64,000 nucleotides of DNA from Oscillospiraceae bacterium. GTDB lineage: Bacteria; Bacillota; Clostridia; Oscillospirales; Acutalibacteraceae. A program made the translations under genes and the position numbers. Shown piece by piece: positions 49,500 through 60,447 of the stretch. The notes below the pieces were generated by a model, which was given only the letters and a program-made list of their open reading frames with translations, was not told where the DNA came from and did no database searches. Where the stretch lies: the NCBI GenBank assembly GCA_902769255.1, contig CACXOM010000003.1, positions 48,814 to 112,813 on the forward strand. Direction: 5' to 3'. Positions within the stretch are counted from its first letter, which is position 1; every line of letters starts with the position of its first letter.

Positions 49500-51455
49500 A
49501 TGAAAAAGAAATTATTAAGTTTAGTTATGTGTGTTTTAACGGTATTATCAATTGTTCCAATGATGAGCGTTAGCGCAGAGACAAAAACATATACAAGCGG
49601 TAAGTACAAATACATTATACTTGCAGACAAAACAGTAGAAATTACTGATTACACAGGAAATGCTTCAAATGTAACCATTCCTTCAAAACTTAACAATAAA
49701 AAGGTTACAAGTATCGGTTTTAATGCTTTTTATTACAAAACAAGTCTTGAGAGTGTTACAATTCCGAGTTCTGTAACAAATATTGACAGATATGCTTTTG
49801 AAGATTGTTATTATTTGAAAAACGTTACAATGTCAAATAGTGTTAAGAACATTGAAAAAGGTGCTTTTTATTATTGTTCTGGTTTGGAAAATATAACATT
49901 GTCTTCAAATTTAACAACAATTAATCCTTATACATTTTATCATTGCGAAACTTTAACTGCAATTACAATCCCTGAATCTGTTAAAATAATTGACCAATAT
50001 GCATTCAATAGATGTACTTCTTTGAGAAATGTAAAAATTCCTGAAAGTGTTGAGTATATCGGTGAATATGCATTTTATTATTGTAGCAAATTAGCAGTAT
50101 TATTCCTGCCGAGCAATTTGAAACATATTGGTGAGTGCGCTTTTGGAAACACCGCTTTTTATAACGATAAATCAAATTGGGAAAACGGCGCTTTATATAG
50201 AGGAGAATACTTATTATCGGCAAATGTTACTAACGAAAATGCGGATTTCAGTATTAAAGAAGGTACAACATTCATCGCTTCTAAAGCGTTTAGCGACCGC
50301 GATAAATTAGTTTCTATTACTTTCCCTGAAAGTTTATCTACAATTCCATACGGCGTTTGTTATGATTGCGATTCGCTTACTACAATTAATGTTCCTAATA
50401 GCGTAATATATATTTCTTCCGGTGCATTTGAAAATTGTGAAAAGCTTAATAATATTAATCTCGGCAATAATGTTGAGCGTATCGGTGAATTTGCTTTTTA
50501 TAATACAGGTTACTATAATTTGAACACAAATTGGGAAAACGGCGTTCTTTATATTGACGGTTATTTAATCAGCATGAAACCTTCATTTGTAGGCGATTAT
50601 ACCGTAAAAGACGGAACAATAGGCATTGCAAACAGCGCTTGTTCTGATTGTGACGCAAGATATTATGACGATTACGATGACGAATGGTACAGCAATAAAT
50701 ATGACGAAACCGATTTTAATTATTCAACTGCAAAATGGTATGGTTGCGTAGGGTTAACCGCTGTAAAACTTCCTGCAAGTGTTAAATATATCGGCTCGCA
50801 TGCTTTTGACGGTTGCGATTCTATTACAACACTTGAGTTAAACGAAGGTTTAAATGTTATTGGCGCTAAAGCATTTGATGGTTGCAAAGCCCTTGATGTT
50901 ATAAAAATTCCGCAAAGTGTAAAAACATTCGGCGCTGCCGCTTTAGATGCTAACACAGTAAAAGTAATTGAAGGTTATAAAGATTCAGTAGCACAAACTT
51001 ATGCTCAAGAAAACAAAATTCAGTTTGTAAATGCCGTTTGCGAAAACGGTGGTGAACATACACCTGTAGAATTAAACGCTAAAAAAGCTTCTTATTTTGA
51101 AAAAGGTTATACCGCTCATTCAAAATGCTCGGTTTGCGGTGAAGATTTAAGTTTTGTTGTATATTCTAAAAAAACAACTCTTAAAAAATCTGTTTTCAGC
51201 TTAAAAGGCGCTAAAAAAGCTTTCAAAATTACTTGCAAAAAAATTAACGGCGCTAAAGGTTTTGAAATTAAATATAAAACAGGCAAAGGCAAATGGAAAA
51301 CAAAATCTTATAATGCAACCAAAAAGGTTACAAAAACAATTAAAAGCCTTAAAAAAGGCAAAAAATACAGCGTAAAAATTCGTGCTTTTGCAAAAATCGA
51401 CGGTAAAAAGCTTTATAGCAATTGGACCGGCGTAAAATCAGTTAAAGCTAAATAA
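49500..51455 (+). CDS. BspA-like leucine-rich repeat surface protein
   Basis: The product is 651 residues from the ATG at 49500, with ctggagg upstream; the longer frame to 49437 is not supported. A signal peptide (1-26, ending SVSA) precedes about a dozen LRR_5-type repeats (about 55-510), each resembling SVTIPSSVTNIDRYAFEDC. A cysteine-containing spacer with CSVCGEDL (about 560) follows, then a lysine-rich fibronectin III-like domain (about 575-651: ITCKKINGAKGFEIKYK, YSVKIRAFAKIDGK). This layout is frequent in gut Ruminococcaceae, and such proteins are thought to mediate adhesion. No sortase motif was found, so cell attachment is unexplained. Confidence 0.88.
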   Translation: MKKKLLSLVMCVLTVLSIVPMMSVSAETKTYTSGKYKYIILADKTVEITDYTGNASNVTIPSKLNNKKVTSIGFNAFYYKTSLESVTIPSSVTNIDRYAFEDCYYLKNVTMSNSVKNIEKGAFYYCSGLENITLSSNLTTINPYTFYHCETLTAITIPESVKIIDQYAFNRCTSLRNVKIPESVEYIGEYAFYYCSKLAVLFLPSNLKHIGECAFGNTAFYNDKSNWENGALYRGEYLLSANVTNENADFSIKEGTTFIASKAFSDRDKLVSITFPESLSTIPYGVCYDCDSLTTINVPNSVIYISSGAFENCEKLNNINLGNNVERIGEFAFYNTGYYNLNTNWENGVLYIDGYLISMKPSFVGDYTVKDGTIGIANSACSDCDARYYDDYDDEWYSNKYDETDFNYSTAKWYGCVGLTAVKLPASVKYIGSHAFDGCDSITTLELNEGLNVIGAKAFDGCKALDVIKIPQSVKTFGAAALDANTVKVIEGYKDSVAQTYAQENKIQFVNAVCENGGEHTPVELNAKKASYFEKGYTAHSKCSVCGEDLSFVVYSKKTTLKKSVFSLKGAKKAFKITCKKINGAKGFEIKYKTGKGKWKTKSYNATKKVTKTIKSLKKGKKYSVKIRAFAKIDGKKLYSNWTGVKSVKAK

Positions 51456-51475
51456 CCCCTTTCATATCTTTTATT

Positions 51476-51511
51476 AAAACTCGGTTGAGAGATTATTCTC
51501 AATCGGGTTTT
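51476..51511 (+). terminator. Terminator after the BspA-like gene
   Basis: AAAACTCGGTTGAGA (51476-51490) pairs with TCTCAATCGGGTTTT (51497-51511) over 15 bp with two G-U pairs, followed by TAATTTTT. Confidence 0.88.
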
Positions 51512-51528
51512 AATTTTTAAAAATTTTC

Positions 51529-51557
51529 TGTACATTTTTAGCGGTTTGTTGTATAAT
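51529..51557 (+). promoter_or_regulatory. Promoter of radC-uvrB-uvrA
   Basis: TGTACA (51529-51534), 17 bases and TATAAT (51552-51557) lie 34 bases ahead of the radC GTG. I see no LexA-type CGAAC...GTTCG box, so SOS control is not evident. Confidence 0.72.
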
Positions 51558-51591
51558 ATAAGAATAAAAACATATAAAGGTAAGAAATATT

Positions 51592-52296
51592 GTGGAAAAA
51601 GAAAACAAAAATATTCACGCAGGCCACCGACAGAGAATGAAAGACAAAGCGTTGAAACACGGATTTGAAAGTTTTGAAAATCATGAAATATTAGAAATGT
51701 TGCTTTATGCCGTTATTCCGCAAAAAGATACTAACCCCTTAGCGCATGAATTGATTGAGAATTTCGGTTCTTTTCATGCGGTGTTTGAGGCTGATGAAAG
51801 CGAACTTTTGAAAGTTAAAGGAATGAACAAAAGCGCCGCTTTTTTGCTGAAATCTATTCCCAGCGTTTTGGGGCGATATATTGACGACAGAAACAACAGC
51901 GACAAAACGGTTGTTAACAGCAGTGAGTTGGCTTATGAGATGGTTTTGCCTAAATATATCGGCGTAACAAAAGAAATTCCTTATATTTTGCTTTTAAATA
52001 ATGCAGGTAAAGTTACCGCTTGTAAAGCGTTATCAAGCGGTACGGTTAATTCATCTGAAATGCCTATTAGAAAAGTAATTGAGCTTTGTATAAAACACAA
52101 TGCAACACAGGTTATTTTAGCGCATAATCACCCGAGCGGTGACACAACTCCTTCGATGGACGATTTTGCAACAACTAAAAATATTAATGTTGCGTTAAAA
52201 AGCATAGGCGTATCGCTTTTAGACCATATTATTGTTTCGCAAAACGGCTATTCTTCGATGCGCTCGATGCACCAATTCCAAAGAGCATTTATGTAA
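51592..52296 (+). CDS. radC: RadC/UPF0758 family JAB-domain protein
   Basis: The 234-residue protein starts at GTG behind aaaggtaag. An N-terminal helix-hairpin-helix-like region (about 10-90) precedes an MPN/JAB domain (about 105-230), with the metal-binding motif [15 protein letters not shown] (about 180-194). The family is called RadC, but a DNA-repair role has not been confirmed in the organisms tested. Its position 13 bases upstream of uvrB is suggestive only of co-transcription. Confidence 0.92.
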   Translation: MEKENKNIHAGHRQRMKDKALKHGFESFENHEILEMLLYAVIPQKDTNPLAHELIENFGSFHAVFEADESELLKVKGMNKSAAFLLKSIPSVLGRYIDDRNNSDKTVVNSSELAYEMVLPKYIGVTKEIPYILLLNNAGKVTACKALSSGTVNSSEMPIRKVIELCIKHNATQVILAHNHPSGDTTPSMDDFATTKNINVALKSIGVSLLDHIIVSQNGYSSMRSMHQFQRAFM

Positions 52297-52309
52297 AAAA
52301 GAGGAAAAA

Positions 52310-54259
52310 ATGTTTAAATTAGAGTCAAAATTTAAGCCGACAGGCGACCAGCCCGAAGCGATTGAAGCGCTTGCAAAAAGCATTTTAGAGGGTAACAAAG
52401 AGCAAACTTTGCTCGGCGTTACGGGTTCGGGCAAAACTTTTACAATGGCTAATATTATTGAGCGTGTGCAAAAGCCTACGCTCATTTTAGCGCACAACAA
52501 AACGCTTGCGGCGCAACTTTGTTCTGAATTTAAAGAGTTTTTTCCTAACAATGCAGTTGAATATTTTGTTTCTTATTACGACTATTATCAGCCTGAGGCT
52601 TATATTCCAAATACCGATACTTATATTGAAAAAGATTCTTCTATTAACGATGAAATCGATAAACTTCGCCACTCGGCAACCGCTGCACTTTCTGAAAGAA
52701 AAGATGTAATTATTGTTTCTTCGGTTTCTTGCATTTATTCGCTCGGTGCGCCGATTGATTATCGCAGTATGGTGATTTCTTTGCGACCGGGTATGCAAAT
52801 GGACAGAGATGTTTTGCTTCGCAAATTGGTTGATTTGCAATATGAGCGAAACGATATTAATTTTGTTCGTAACAAATTTAGAGTAAGGGGAGATGTTGTA
52901 GAAATTTTCCCTGCAAATTCTAATGAAAATGCGGTTAGAGTTGAATTTTTCGGTGATGAAATTGACAGAATTTCAGAAATTAATGTTTTAAAAGGTGAAA
53001 TTATAAGCGTTTTAAAACATATTGCGATTTTCCCGGCATCTCACTACATTATACCTTTTGAGCGAATGAAAGCGGCTACTGACGAAATTGAAAAAGAGAT
53101 GTGGGAGCGGGTAAATTATTTTAACGAACACGAGCAGTTTATTGAGGCGCAAAGAATTAGACAGCGCACCGAATATGATATTGAAATGTTACAGGAAATA
53201 GGCATTTGTAAGGGAATTGAGAACTATTCTCGTGTGCTTTCGGGGCGACCTGCAGGCTCAACGCCCTATACTTTAATGGACTATTTTCCTGATGATTTTT
53301 TGTTGATTGTAGACGAGTCGCACGTAACACTTCCGCAGGTTAAGGGAATGTATGGCGGTGACAGGGCAAGAAAGAAAAACTTAATTGATTTTGGTTTTCG
53401 CTTGCCTTCTGCTTATGACAACAGACCGCTAAATTTTGATGAGTTTTATAAAAAAGTTAATCAGGTTATGTTTGTTTCGGCAACACCCGGTGAATTTGAA
53501 AAAGAAAAATCTAAAGAAATTGTTGAACAGGTTATTCGCCCGACAGGACTTTTAGACCCGCTGGTAACGGTGAAACCGACTGAGGGACAAATTGAAGATT
53601 TAATTACCGAAATTAATAAAAGAACTGCTAAAAAAGAGCGTGTTTTAATAACTACGCTTACAAAAAAACAGGCGGAAGATTTGACTGATTTTTTAGAGAG
53701 TGTAGATATTAAAGTTAAATATATGCACTATGATATTGACACAATGGAGCGAATGGAAATTATTCGTGATTTGCGACTGGGCGAATTTGATGTGCTTGTA
53801 GGTATAAACTTACTTCGAGAGGGACTTGATATTCCCGAAGTATCTTTAGTTGCTATTTTAGATGCTGATAAAGAAGGATTTTTGAGAAGCGAAACTTCGC
53901 TTGTTCAAACAATCGGCAGAGCGGCACGAAATGCACACGGCGAGGTTATTATGTATGCCGACCAAGTGACAAGGTCTATGGAGGCGGCTATAAGTGAAAC
54001 CAACCGCAGAAGAGAAATTCAATCGGCTTATAACCAAAAGCACGGTATTGTGCCGAAAACTATAATAAAAGATATTCGAGAAGTGCTTGAAATATCTAAA
54101 AAAGAAGATAAGATTAGCGGTAAAAAACTTTCTAAAAAAGAGAAAGAAGAATTAATTTTAAGGCTTACTCGTGAGATGAAATCTGCTGCAAAAATGCTTG
54201 AATTTGAACATGCAGCTTATCTTCGTGACAGAATTGAGAATTTAAGAAAAGAGAAATAG
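52310..54259 (+). CDS. uvrB: Excinuclease ABC subunit B
   Basis: The product is 649 residues from the ATG at 52310, with agagg upstream; the longer frame from 52232 lies in radC. Helicase motifs include Walker [15 protein letters not shown], the damage-inserting beta-hairpin [12 protein letters not shown], the DESH box [11 protein letters not shown], and motif [21 protein letters not shown]. The C-terminal UVR domain is [18 protein letters not shown]. UvrB verifies damage delivered by UvrA and recruits UvrC for incision. uvrA follows after three bases; uvrC is not in the window. Confidence 0.98.
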   Translation: MFKLESKFKPTGDQPEAIEALAKSILEGNKEQTLLGVTGSGKTFTMANIIERVQKPTLILAHNKTLAAQLCSEFKEFFPNNAVEYFVSYYDYYQPEAYIPNTDTYIEKDSSINDEIDKLRHSATAALSERKDVIIVSSVSCIYSLGAPIDYRSMVISLRPGMQMDRDVLLRKLVDLQYERNDINFVRNKFRVRGDVVEIFPANSNENAVRVEFFGDEIDRISEINVLKGEIISVLKHIAIFPASHYIIPFERMKAATDEIEKEMWERVNYFNEHEQFIEAQRIRQRTEYDIEMLQEIGICKGIENYSRVLSGRPAGSTPYTLMDYFPDDFLLIVDESHVTLPQVKGMYGGDRARKKNLIDFGFRLPSAYDNRPLNFDEFYKKVNQVMFVSATPGEFEKEKSKEIVEQVIRPTGLLDPLVTVKPTEGQIEDLITEINKRTAKKERVLITTLTKKQAEDLTDFLESVDIKVKYMHYDIDTMERMEIIRDLRLGEFDVLVGINLLREGLDIPEVSLVAILDADKEGFLRSETSLVQTIGRAARNAHGEVIMYADQVTRSMEAAISETNRRREIQSAYNQKHGIVPKTIIKDIREVLEISKKEDKISGKKLSKKEKEELILRLTREMKSAAKMLEFEHAAYLRDRIENLRKEK

Positions 54260-54262
54260 TTT

Positions 54263-57085
54263 ATGGAAGCCAAAAAAATTGTTATTAAAGGCGCAAGAGA
54301 AAACAATTTAAAAAATGTTGATATTGAAATTCCGAGAGATAAACTTGTTGTTTTTACAGGGCTTTCGGGGTCGGGTAAATCTTCGCTCGCTTTTGACACT
54401 TTATATGCCGAAGGTCAGCGCAGATATGTTGAGTCGCTTTCTTCATATGCAAGAATGTTTTTAGGGCAGATGGAAAAGCCGAATGTTGACAGCATTGAGG
54501 GATTGTCGCCTGCAATCTCAATTGACCAAAAAACAACCTCGAAAAATCCTCGTTCAACTGTCGGAACAGTAACTGAAATTTACGATTATTTAAGGCTTTT
54601 GTTTGCAAGAATAGGTATTCCGCATTGTCCTGTTTGTAACAGGGTTATAAAACAACAAACTGTTGATGAGATTGTTGATAAGGTTTTATCTTTTGAGGAA
54701 AACTCTAAAATTCAAATTTTAGCACCGATTGTAAGGGGCAGAAAAGGTGAATATAAAAAAGAACTTGAATCTGCCAAAAAATCGGGCTTTGTTAGGGCGA
54801 GAGTTGACGGTAATATTTACGATTTATCTGAAGAAATTCCGCTTGATAAGAATAAAAAACATAATATTGAAATAATTGTTGACAGATTAAAAGTTAATTC
54901 TTCGATTAAATCCCGTCTTGCTGATTCGGTTGAAACCGCTTCAAAATTGGCAGATGGGCTTGTTTTGGTTGATGTTATTGATAATGAAGAAGTTTTGTTT
55001 TCGCAAAATTATGCTTGTCCTGAACACGGCGCTTCTTTTGACGAGTTGTCGCCGAGAATGTTCTCTTTTAACAATCCTTTTGGCGCTTGCCCAAAATGCA
55101 CCGGTATAGGCGTTTTTAGAAAGGCCGACCCAGATTTAATTGTGCCTGATAAAACTTTGCCTTTATCGAAAGAGGCAATAAAGGCGACTGGTTGGAGCAA
55201 GTTAAAAGATATGTCGGTGGCAAAAATGTATTATACAGGACTTGCCGAGCATTACGGGTTTTCGCTTGATACGCCTTTTGGCGAATTGCCGAAAAAAATA
55301 CAGAATATTATTCTTTACGGTACAGGTGGCGAGCAAATTCAACTTGATAGAAAGCATTGCTACGGTGTTGGTAAGTATTATTCTGATTTTGAGGGCGTTT
55401 GCAACTCGCTTGAACGCCGTTATAACGAGAGTGGAAGCGATTGGGCAAAGGCTGATATTGAAAACTATTTATCTGAAGTGCCTTGCCCCGAATGTAAAGG
55501 CAAAAGGCTTTCACCTCAGTCGCTTGCGGTAACGGTTGGCGACAAAAATATAATGGAACTTTGCGACAAATCGGTTAAAGACCTGCTTGAATTTTTCAAC
55601 AAACTTGATTTAAAAGGCAGAGATTTAATGATTGGCGGCGAGATAATAAAAGAAATTAAAGAGCGTTTGGGATTTTTGCAAAGTGTAGGTTTGCATTATT
55701 TAACGCTTTCTCGTTCGAGCGGTACGCTTTCAGGTGGCGAAGCGCAAAGAATAAGACTTGCTACACAAATAGGCTCTTCGCTTATGGGCGTGCTTTATAT
55801 TCTTGACGAGCCGAGTATCGGACTTCACCAGCGGGATAACGATAAACTGCTTGCAACTTTGAAAAAATTACGAGATTTAGGCAATACTTTGATAGTTGTT
55901 GAGCATGATGAAGATACAATGCGTGAGGCGGATTATTTGGTGGATATTGGCCCCGGCGCAGGCGTTCACGGTGGCGAAATTGTTTGCGCAGGTACACCGC
56001 AGGAGGTAATTGACTGCAAAGACAGCATTACAGGCGATTATCTTTCAGGCAGGCGGGCAATTCCTGTGCCGAAAACAAGAAGAAAAGGCAACGGCAAATT
56101 TTTGCGAGTTGTAGGCGCAAAACAAAATAATCTTAAAAACATTAATGTTAAAATTCCGCTTGGTGAATTTGTTGCAGTAACTGGCGTTTCGGGTTCGGGA
56201 AAATCTTCGCTTGTTAATGAAATTCTTTACAAATCTATTGCGAAAGAGTTTTATAAAGCAAAGGCAAAACCCGGTGAACACAAAGCGATTGAGGGACTTG
56301 AAAATATTGATAAAATAATTGATATTGACCAGTCGCCGATTGGCAGAATGCCAAGTTCTAACCCTGCTACTTATACAGGGCTTTTTACTGATATTCGTTC
56401 GCTTTTTGCTTCAACAAAAGAGGCAAAAATGCGCTCTTATACACCCGGCAGATTTTCTTTTAATGTAAAAGGCGGAAGATGTGAGGCTTGCGAGGGTGCA
56501 GGTATTTTAAAAATAGAAATGCACTTTTTGCCAGATATTTATGTGCCTTGCGAGGTTTGCAAGGGCGCAAGATATAACCGTGAAACTTTGGAAGTTAAAT
56601 ATAAAGGCAAAAATATTCACGATGTGCTTGAAATGACTGTTGAAGAGGGGCTTGAATTCTTTGAGAGTATTCCGAAAATCAAGCGAAAACTGCAAACTAT
56701 TTTCGATGTGGGATTGGGCTATATTAAAATAGGTCAGCCGGCGACTACGCTTTCGGGCGGTGAGGCGCAAAGGGTAAAACTCGCTACTGAATTATCACGC
56801 CGTTCAACAGGAAATACGCTTTATATTCTTGACGAGCCGACAACAGGCTTGCACACGGCTGATGTTCACAAATTAGTTGAGGTTTTAAACTCGCTTGTTG
56901 AGCAGGGCAATACAGTTGTTGTAATTGAGCATAATTTAGATGTTATAAAATGTGCCGATTATATTATTGATATGGGTCCTGAAGGCGGTGATGAGGGCGG
57001 AAAGGTAATTGCAAGCGGTACGCCCGAAAAAATAGTTAAATGCGAAAAGTCTTATACCGGTAAATATTTGAAAAAATTACTTTAA
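54263..57085 (+). CDS. uvrA: Excinuclease ABC subunit A
   Basis: The 940-residue product has two ABC ATPase modules. The first Walker A is [16 protein letters not shown] near residue 32 and the second is [16 protein letters not shown] near 640. The signatures are [18 protein letters not shown] and [18 protein letters not shown]. Zinc-finger cysteines are present in [19 protein letters not shown] and the [18 protein letters not shown] finger. It scans DNA for helix-distorting lesions as a dimer with UvrB. Length and motifs are standard. No terminator is evident in the 54 bases before the next gene. Confidence 0.98.
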   Translation: MEAKKIVIKGARENNLKNVDIEIPRDKLVVFTGLSGSGKSSLAFDTLYAEGQRRYVESLSSYARMFLGQMEKPNVDSIEGLSPAISIDQKTTSKNPRSTVGTVTEIYDYLRLLFARIGIPHCPVCNRVIKQQTVDEIVDKVLSFEENSKIQILAPIVRGRKGEYKKELESAKKSGFVRARVDGNIYDLSEEIPLDKNKKHNIEIIVDRLKVNSSIKSRLADSVETASKLADGLVLVDVIDNEEVLFSQNYACPEHGASFDELSPRMFSFNNPFGACPKCTGIGVFRKADPDLIVPDKTLPLSKEAIKATGWSKLKDMSVAKMYYTGLAEHYGFSLDTPFGELPKKIQNIILYGTGGEQIQLDRKHCYGVGKYYSDFEGVCNSLERRYNESGSDWAKADIENYLSEVPCPECKGKRLSPQSLAVTVGDKNIMELCDKSVKDLLEFFNKLDLKGRDLMIGGEIIKEIKERLGFLQSVGLHYLTLSRSSGTLSGGEAQRIRLATQIGSSLMGVLYILDEPSIGLHQRDNDKLLATLKKLRDLGNTLIVVEHDEDTMREADYLVDIGPGAGVHGGEIVCAGTPQEVIDCKDSITGDYLSGRRAIPVPKTRRKGNGKFLRVVGAKQNNLKNINVKIPLGEFVAVTGVSGSGKSSLVNEILYKSIAKEFYKAKAKPGEHKAIEGLENIDKIIDIDQSPIGRMPSSNPATYTGLFTDIRSLFASTKEAKMRSYTPGRFSFNVKGGRCEACEGAGILKIEMHFLPDIYVPCEVCKGARYNRETLEVKYKGKNIHDVLEMTVEEGLEFFESIPKIKRKLQTIFDVGLGYIKIGQPATTLSGGEAQRVKLATELSRRSTGNTLYILDEPTTGLHTADVHKLVEVLNSLVEQGNTVVVIEHNLDVIKCADYIIDMGPEGGDEGGKVIASGTPEKIVKCEKSYTGKYLKKLL

Positions 57086-57157
57086 ATGTTTACAACTTGT
57101 TAAATAATTTTTGTTTTCTTTATGATATAATAGTCTGCGATGAAAAGGGGCGGTGTT

Positions 57158-58024
57158 ATGTTCGGCTATGTAAAAGCTTATAAACCTGAACTTAAAATTT
57201 CCGAATATGATACCTATAAAGCGGTTTATTGCTCGCTTTGCAGACAATTGGGCAAAGACTACGGCGTTTTTGCAAAATTTATTTTGTCTTACGATTTTGT
57301 TTTTTTGGCAATGCTTAAATTAGGACTTGAAAACGAGTGTTGCGGTTATAAAAAAATGCGTTGCCCTTTTAATCCTTTAAAAAAGTGTATGCGCCTTGAT
57401 AAAGATTCAAATGCGCTTTCGTTTTCGGCGGCTTGTTTGATAATTATGTTTTACTATAAACTGCTTGATGATTTTAAAGACAACGGTTTAAAAGGTAAAA
57501 TTCGTTCGGGATTTTTATTTCCGATATTTTCGCATTATCATAAAAAAGCGGTTAAAAAATTCCCCGAAATTGAGAAAGTTACCGCTTCGCTTATGCAAAA
57601 ACAAGCAGAGGTTGAAAAGGCTGAATCAACCAGCGTTGATTTAGCGGCGGAGCCTACCGCAAAACTGCTTGAATTTGTTTTTTCTTATGGTGAAGAAGGA
57701 AATAACAAGCGAATTTTAGAAAAATTAGGCTATCTTGCAGGCAAATGGGTTTATCTTGCAGATGCTTTAGATGATTTAGAAGAAGATTTTAAGAAAAAAT
57801 CTTATAACCCGTTTTTAAGAAAATATCAAGATATGAATATTGCTAAACAAAACGCAAAAGCGCTTATAAACAATTGTAATGTTGAAATAGCAAAATCTTT
57901 TGAATTGCTCCGATTTCAAAGATACAAAACAATACTTTCAAATATTATTTACTTAGGCTTGCCTAATGTTTTAAAACAAATATTAAACAAAAACAAGGAG
58001 AATAAAAATGACAAATCCTTATGA
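57158..58024 (+). CDS. DUF5685-like protein with cysteine motifs and two acidic DD motifs
   Basis: The product is 288 residues from the ATG at 57158, which has a purine-rich aaaggggcggtg upstream; an ATG at 57140 would be almost leaderless behind the TATAAT at 57126-57131. Visible features are [11 protein letters not shown] (about 22-32), [11 protein letters not shown] (about 65-75), and a mostly helical body. The body carries LLDDFKDN (about 109) and [17 protein letters not shown] (about 207), two Asp-rich stretches about 100 residues apart. These recall, without proving, metal-binding motifs of all-alpha isoprenoid synthases. I recognise it as a DUF5685-type family of unknown function. It overlaps the J-protein gene by 17 bases. 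Confidence 0.7.
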   Translation: MFGYVKAYKPELKISEYDTYKAVYCSLCRQLGKDYGVFAKFILSYDFVFLAMLKLGLENECCGYKKMRCPFNPLKKCMRLDKDSNALSFSAACLIIMFYYKLLDDFKDNGLKGKIRSGFLFPIFSHYHKKAVKKFPEIEKVTASLMQKQAEVEKAESTSVDLAAEPTAKLLEFVFSYGEEGNNKRILEKLGYLAGKWVYLADALDDLEEDFKKKSYNPFLRKYQDMNIAKQNAKALINNCNVEIAKSFELLRFQRYKTILSNIIYLGLPNVLKQILNKNKENKNDKSL

Positions 58025-58613
58025 GGTTTTAGGTGTCGGCAGAAATGCAACTGATGAAGAAATTAAAAACGCTTATAAAAATTTAGCGAGAAAATATCAC
58101 CCCGACAACTATTCTGACAATCCGCTTTCTGACCTTGCGGAAGAAAAAATGAAAGAAATTAATGAAGCGTATGACGCTATTATGGGACAGCGCAGAAATG
58201 CCGGTCAAAATAGTTCAAACGGCGGTTATTCGAGCGGTGGTTCGGGTGTTTTTGCTGATGTTCGCAACTATATTAATCAAAACCGTTTAGAAGAAGCGAG
58301 AGAGATTTTAGACGGTGTTCCGCTTGCAAACAGAAATGCAGAGTGGTATTTTTTAAACGGTATGGTGCTTTATCGAAAGGGTTGGTATGACGATGCTTTT
58401 ACATCTGTTTCAACCGCTTGCAGAATGGACCCTAACAACCTTGAATATCGCAATGCATTAAACAGAATAAACGCAAGCAGACAAGGAGCTTTTGGCGGTT
58501 ATAACGCAGGCAGTTACGGAAACGATTGCTCTGTGTGCAATGTTTGCCAAGGACTTATTTGCGCAGATTGTTGTTGCGAATGTATGGGCGGAGATTTAAT
58601 TCGTTGTTGTTAA
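58008..58613 (+). CDS. J-domain protein with TPR-like middle and cysteine-rich tail
   Basis: The product is 201 residues. An N-terminal J domain (1-62) contains the HPD motif in [11 protein letters not shown] glycine/serine linker (about 65-82) and a helical TPR-like region (about 83-155, [13 protein letters not shown] and [20 protein letters not shown]) follow. The tail has nine cysteines in the last 30 residues ([22 protein letters not shown]). It lacks the standard DnaJ zinc finger and C-terminal domains, so it is a specialised co-chaperone. It overlaps the DUF5685 gene by 17 bases, suggesting joint function. The tail may bind metal or be a membrane-association or acylation site. Confidence 0.85.
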   Translation: MTNPYEVLGVGRNATDEEIKNAYKNLARKYHPDNYSDNPLSDLAEEKMKEINEAYDAIMGQRRNAGQNSSNGGYSSGGSGVFADVRNYINQNRLEEAREILDGVPLANRNAEWYFLNGMVLYRKGWYDDAFTSVSTACRMDPNNLEYRNALNRINASRQGAFGGYNAGSYGNDCSVCNVCQGLICADCCCECMGGDLIRCC

Positions 58614-58632
58614 AACTTAGGGGGTAAAAATT

Positions 58633-59190
58633 ATGAATAAGCAGCGAAATCTTGCAACGGCTATATCGGTTTGCGGACTTTTTGCGGCGCTTTCGGTTGT
58701 AATTATGTTAGCATCTTATTTAGGTGTTACAACTTATGCTGTTCCTGCGCTTGCAGGCGCATTATTAATAATAATTTACCTTGAATTTGGTGTGAAATCA
58801 GCGTTTACCGTGTATCTTGCGGTAAGCGTTTTGTCGTTTTTAATATGTGAAAAAGAAGCATCGCTTTGTTATTTGCTTTTCTTTGGTTATTATCCTTTTT
58901 TAAAAGCATATATCGAAAAAATTAAAAACAAGGCTTTGCAATGGGTAATAAAAATTGCTTTGTTTACACTGTCTTTTTCGGCGGTAACTTTGCTTTGTAT
59001 ATTCGTTTTAGGGTTGCCGATATATGATATGAATTTAGGACTTGGCAATATAGGGCTTTTAGTTTTTGCACTTGCGCTTGAAGTTATGTTTGTTTTATAT
59101 GACATTGCACTTACAAAGGTTATAACGCTTTATATAGTAAAATATCGTGAAAAATTTAGAAAAATGCTTAGGTTAAATAAGAATAAATAG
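58633..59190 (+). CDS. Polytopic membrane protein, ECF S-component-like
   Basis: The product is 185 residues with about six hydrophobic helices (12-32, 38-55, 58-75, 80-95, 103-128, 133-165) and a basic C-terminus. The N-terminal part (LFAALSVVIMLASYLGVTTYAVPALAG) resembles the S components of energy-coupling-factor vitamin transporters, but specificity residues cannot be read. It starts 20 bases after the J-protein gene behind agggggt. If it is an S component it must share an ECF module encoded elsewhere, as none is in the window. Confidence 0.6.
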   Translation: MNKQRNLATAISVCGLFAALSVVIMLASYLGVTTYAVPALAGALLIIIYLEFGVKSAFTVYLAVSVLSFLICEKEASLCYLLFFGYYPFLKAYIEKIKNKALQWVIKIALFTLSFSAVTLLCIFVLGLPIYDMNLGLGNIGLLVFALALEVMFVLYDIALTKVITLYIVKYREKFRKMLRLNKNK

Positions 59191-59201
59191 GGGAAATTTA
59201 T

Positions 59202-60434
59202 TTGAAAGTTTATGATGTGGCAGTAATAGGCGGCGGCGCGGCAGGGCTTTTTTGCGCAGGGCAGTTAGCAAGCAAAGGCAAAAGCGTTGCGCTTATTGAA
59301 AAAAATGAAAAAGTCGGCAGAAAATTGATGATTACAGGCAAAGGCAGATGTAATGTAACCAATATGTGCGACCAAAACGACTTAATTGAATCGCTTACAA
59401 AGAATAAAAAGTTTATGTACAGCGCATTTTCGGCGTTTAGCGCTTATGATACTTTCGATTTTTTTGAAAGCAGGGGAGTTGCGCTTAAAGTTGAAAGGGG
59501 AAACAGGGTTTTTCCTGTTTCTGATAAGGCAAGTGATATTGTTGATTGCCTTTATGATTTTGTTAAAGAGCAAAATGTTATGATAATTAATAACACCGCA
59601 ACGGGACTTGAAATGCAAAACGGCGTTATTAGTGCAGTTAATCTTGACAGCGGTGAAAAAGTTTTTTCAAAAAATGTTGTAATTGCAACCGGCGGAAAGT
59701 CTTACCCGAAAACAGGCTCGACCGGTGACGGTTACCGCTTTGCAAAGTCGGTAGGGCATAATATTATAAAGCCGATAGGCTCGCTTGTGCCGGTTTGTGT
59801 TGCCGAAGGTGCCGCTGCCGAGTGTCAGGGGCTTTCACTTAAAAACGCTGCAATTAAAGTTGAAGACACAAAAGACGGCAATATAATTTACAAAGATTTC
59901 GGTGAAATGCTTTTTACGCATTTCGGACTTTCGGGGCCTATGATTTTATCGGCTTCGGCTCATATGCGAGAGTGTGAAAAATCACGATATAAAATACATA
60001 TTGATTTAAAACCTGCACTTGACTTTAAAAAATTAGATGACAGAGTTTTAAGAGATTTTTCGGAAAATTCAAATAAGATTTTGTCAAATTCCTTAACAAA
60101 ATTATTGCCTTTTAAACTAATTCCTGTTATAATTAAATACAGCGGTTTAAAACCCGATTTGGTTGTAAATCAAATAACAAAAGAGCAAAGAGAAAGGCTC
60201 GTTTCATCGCTTAAAGATTTTTGTTTTAGTGTTACTTCTTTGCGTGATGTCAGCGAGGCGATTGTAACGTCGGGCGGGGTTGACTGTAACGAAATTGAGC
60301 CGAAAACAATGCGTTCAAAAAAGGTAAAAAATCTGTATTTTGCAGGCGAAGTTATTGATGTTGACGCTTACACAGGCGGATTTAATTTGCAAATAGCGTT
60401 TTCTACCGCTTTTGCCGCAGCAAATGCAATTTAA
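59202..60434 (+). CDS. HI0933-family FAD-dependent oxidoreductase
   Basis: The 410-residue flavoprotein starts at TTG behind aggggaaa. The dinucleotide-binding fold is VAVIGGGAAGLFCAGQLA (about 5-22). The HI0933/YhiN family motifs GRKLMITGKGRCNVTN (about 42-57), IATGGKSYPKTGSTGDGYRFA (near residue 165) and the C-terminal YFAGEVIDVDAYTGGFNLQ are intact. The substrate is not established, although the family is often annotated as an aminoacetone or thiazole-type oxidoreductase. It overlaps no gene; cmk follows after 13 bases. Confidence 0.92.
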   Translation: MKVYDVAVIGGGAAGLFCAGQLASKGKSVALIEKNEKVGRKLMITGKGRCNVTNMCDQNDLIESLTKNKKFMYSAFSAFSAYDTFDFFESRGVALKVERGNRVFPVSDKASDIVDCLYDFVKEQNVMIINNTATGLEMQNGVISAVNLDSGEKVFSKNVVIATGGKSYPKTGSTGDGYRFAKSVGHNIIKPIGSLVPVCVAEGAAAECQGLSLKNAAIKVEDTKDGNIIYKDFGEMLFTHFGLSGPMILSASAHMRECEKSRYKIHIDLKPALDFKKLDDRVLRDFSENSNKILSNSLTKLLPFKLIPVIIKYSGLKPDLVVNQITKEQRERLVSSLKDFCFSVTSLRDVSEAIVTSGGVDCNEIEPKTMRSKKVKNLYFAGEVIDVDAYTGGFNLQIAFSTAFAAANAI

Positions 60435-60447
60435 AGGAGATAAAATT

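Noticed and set aside
51512-51591. LexA (SOS) box before radC-uvrB-uvrA
   Set aside because: No CGAAC-N4-GTTCG-like sequence was seen around the promoter at 51529-51557.
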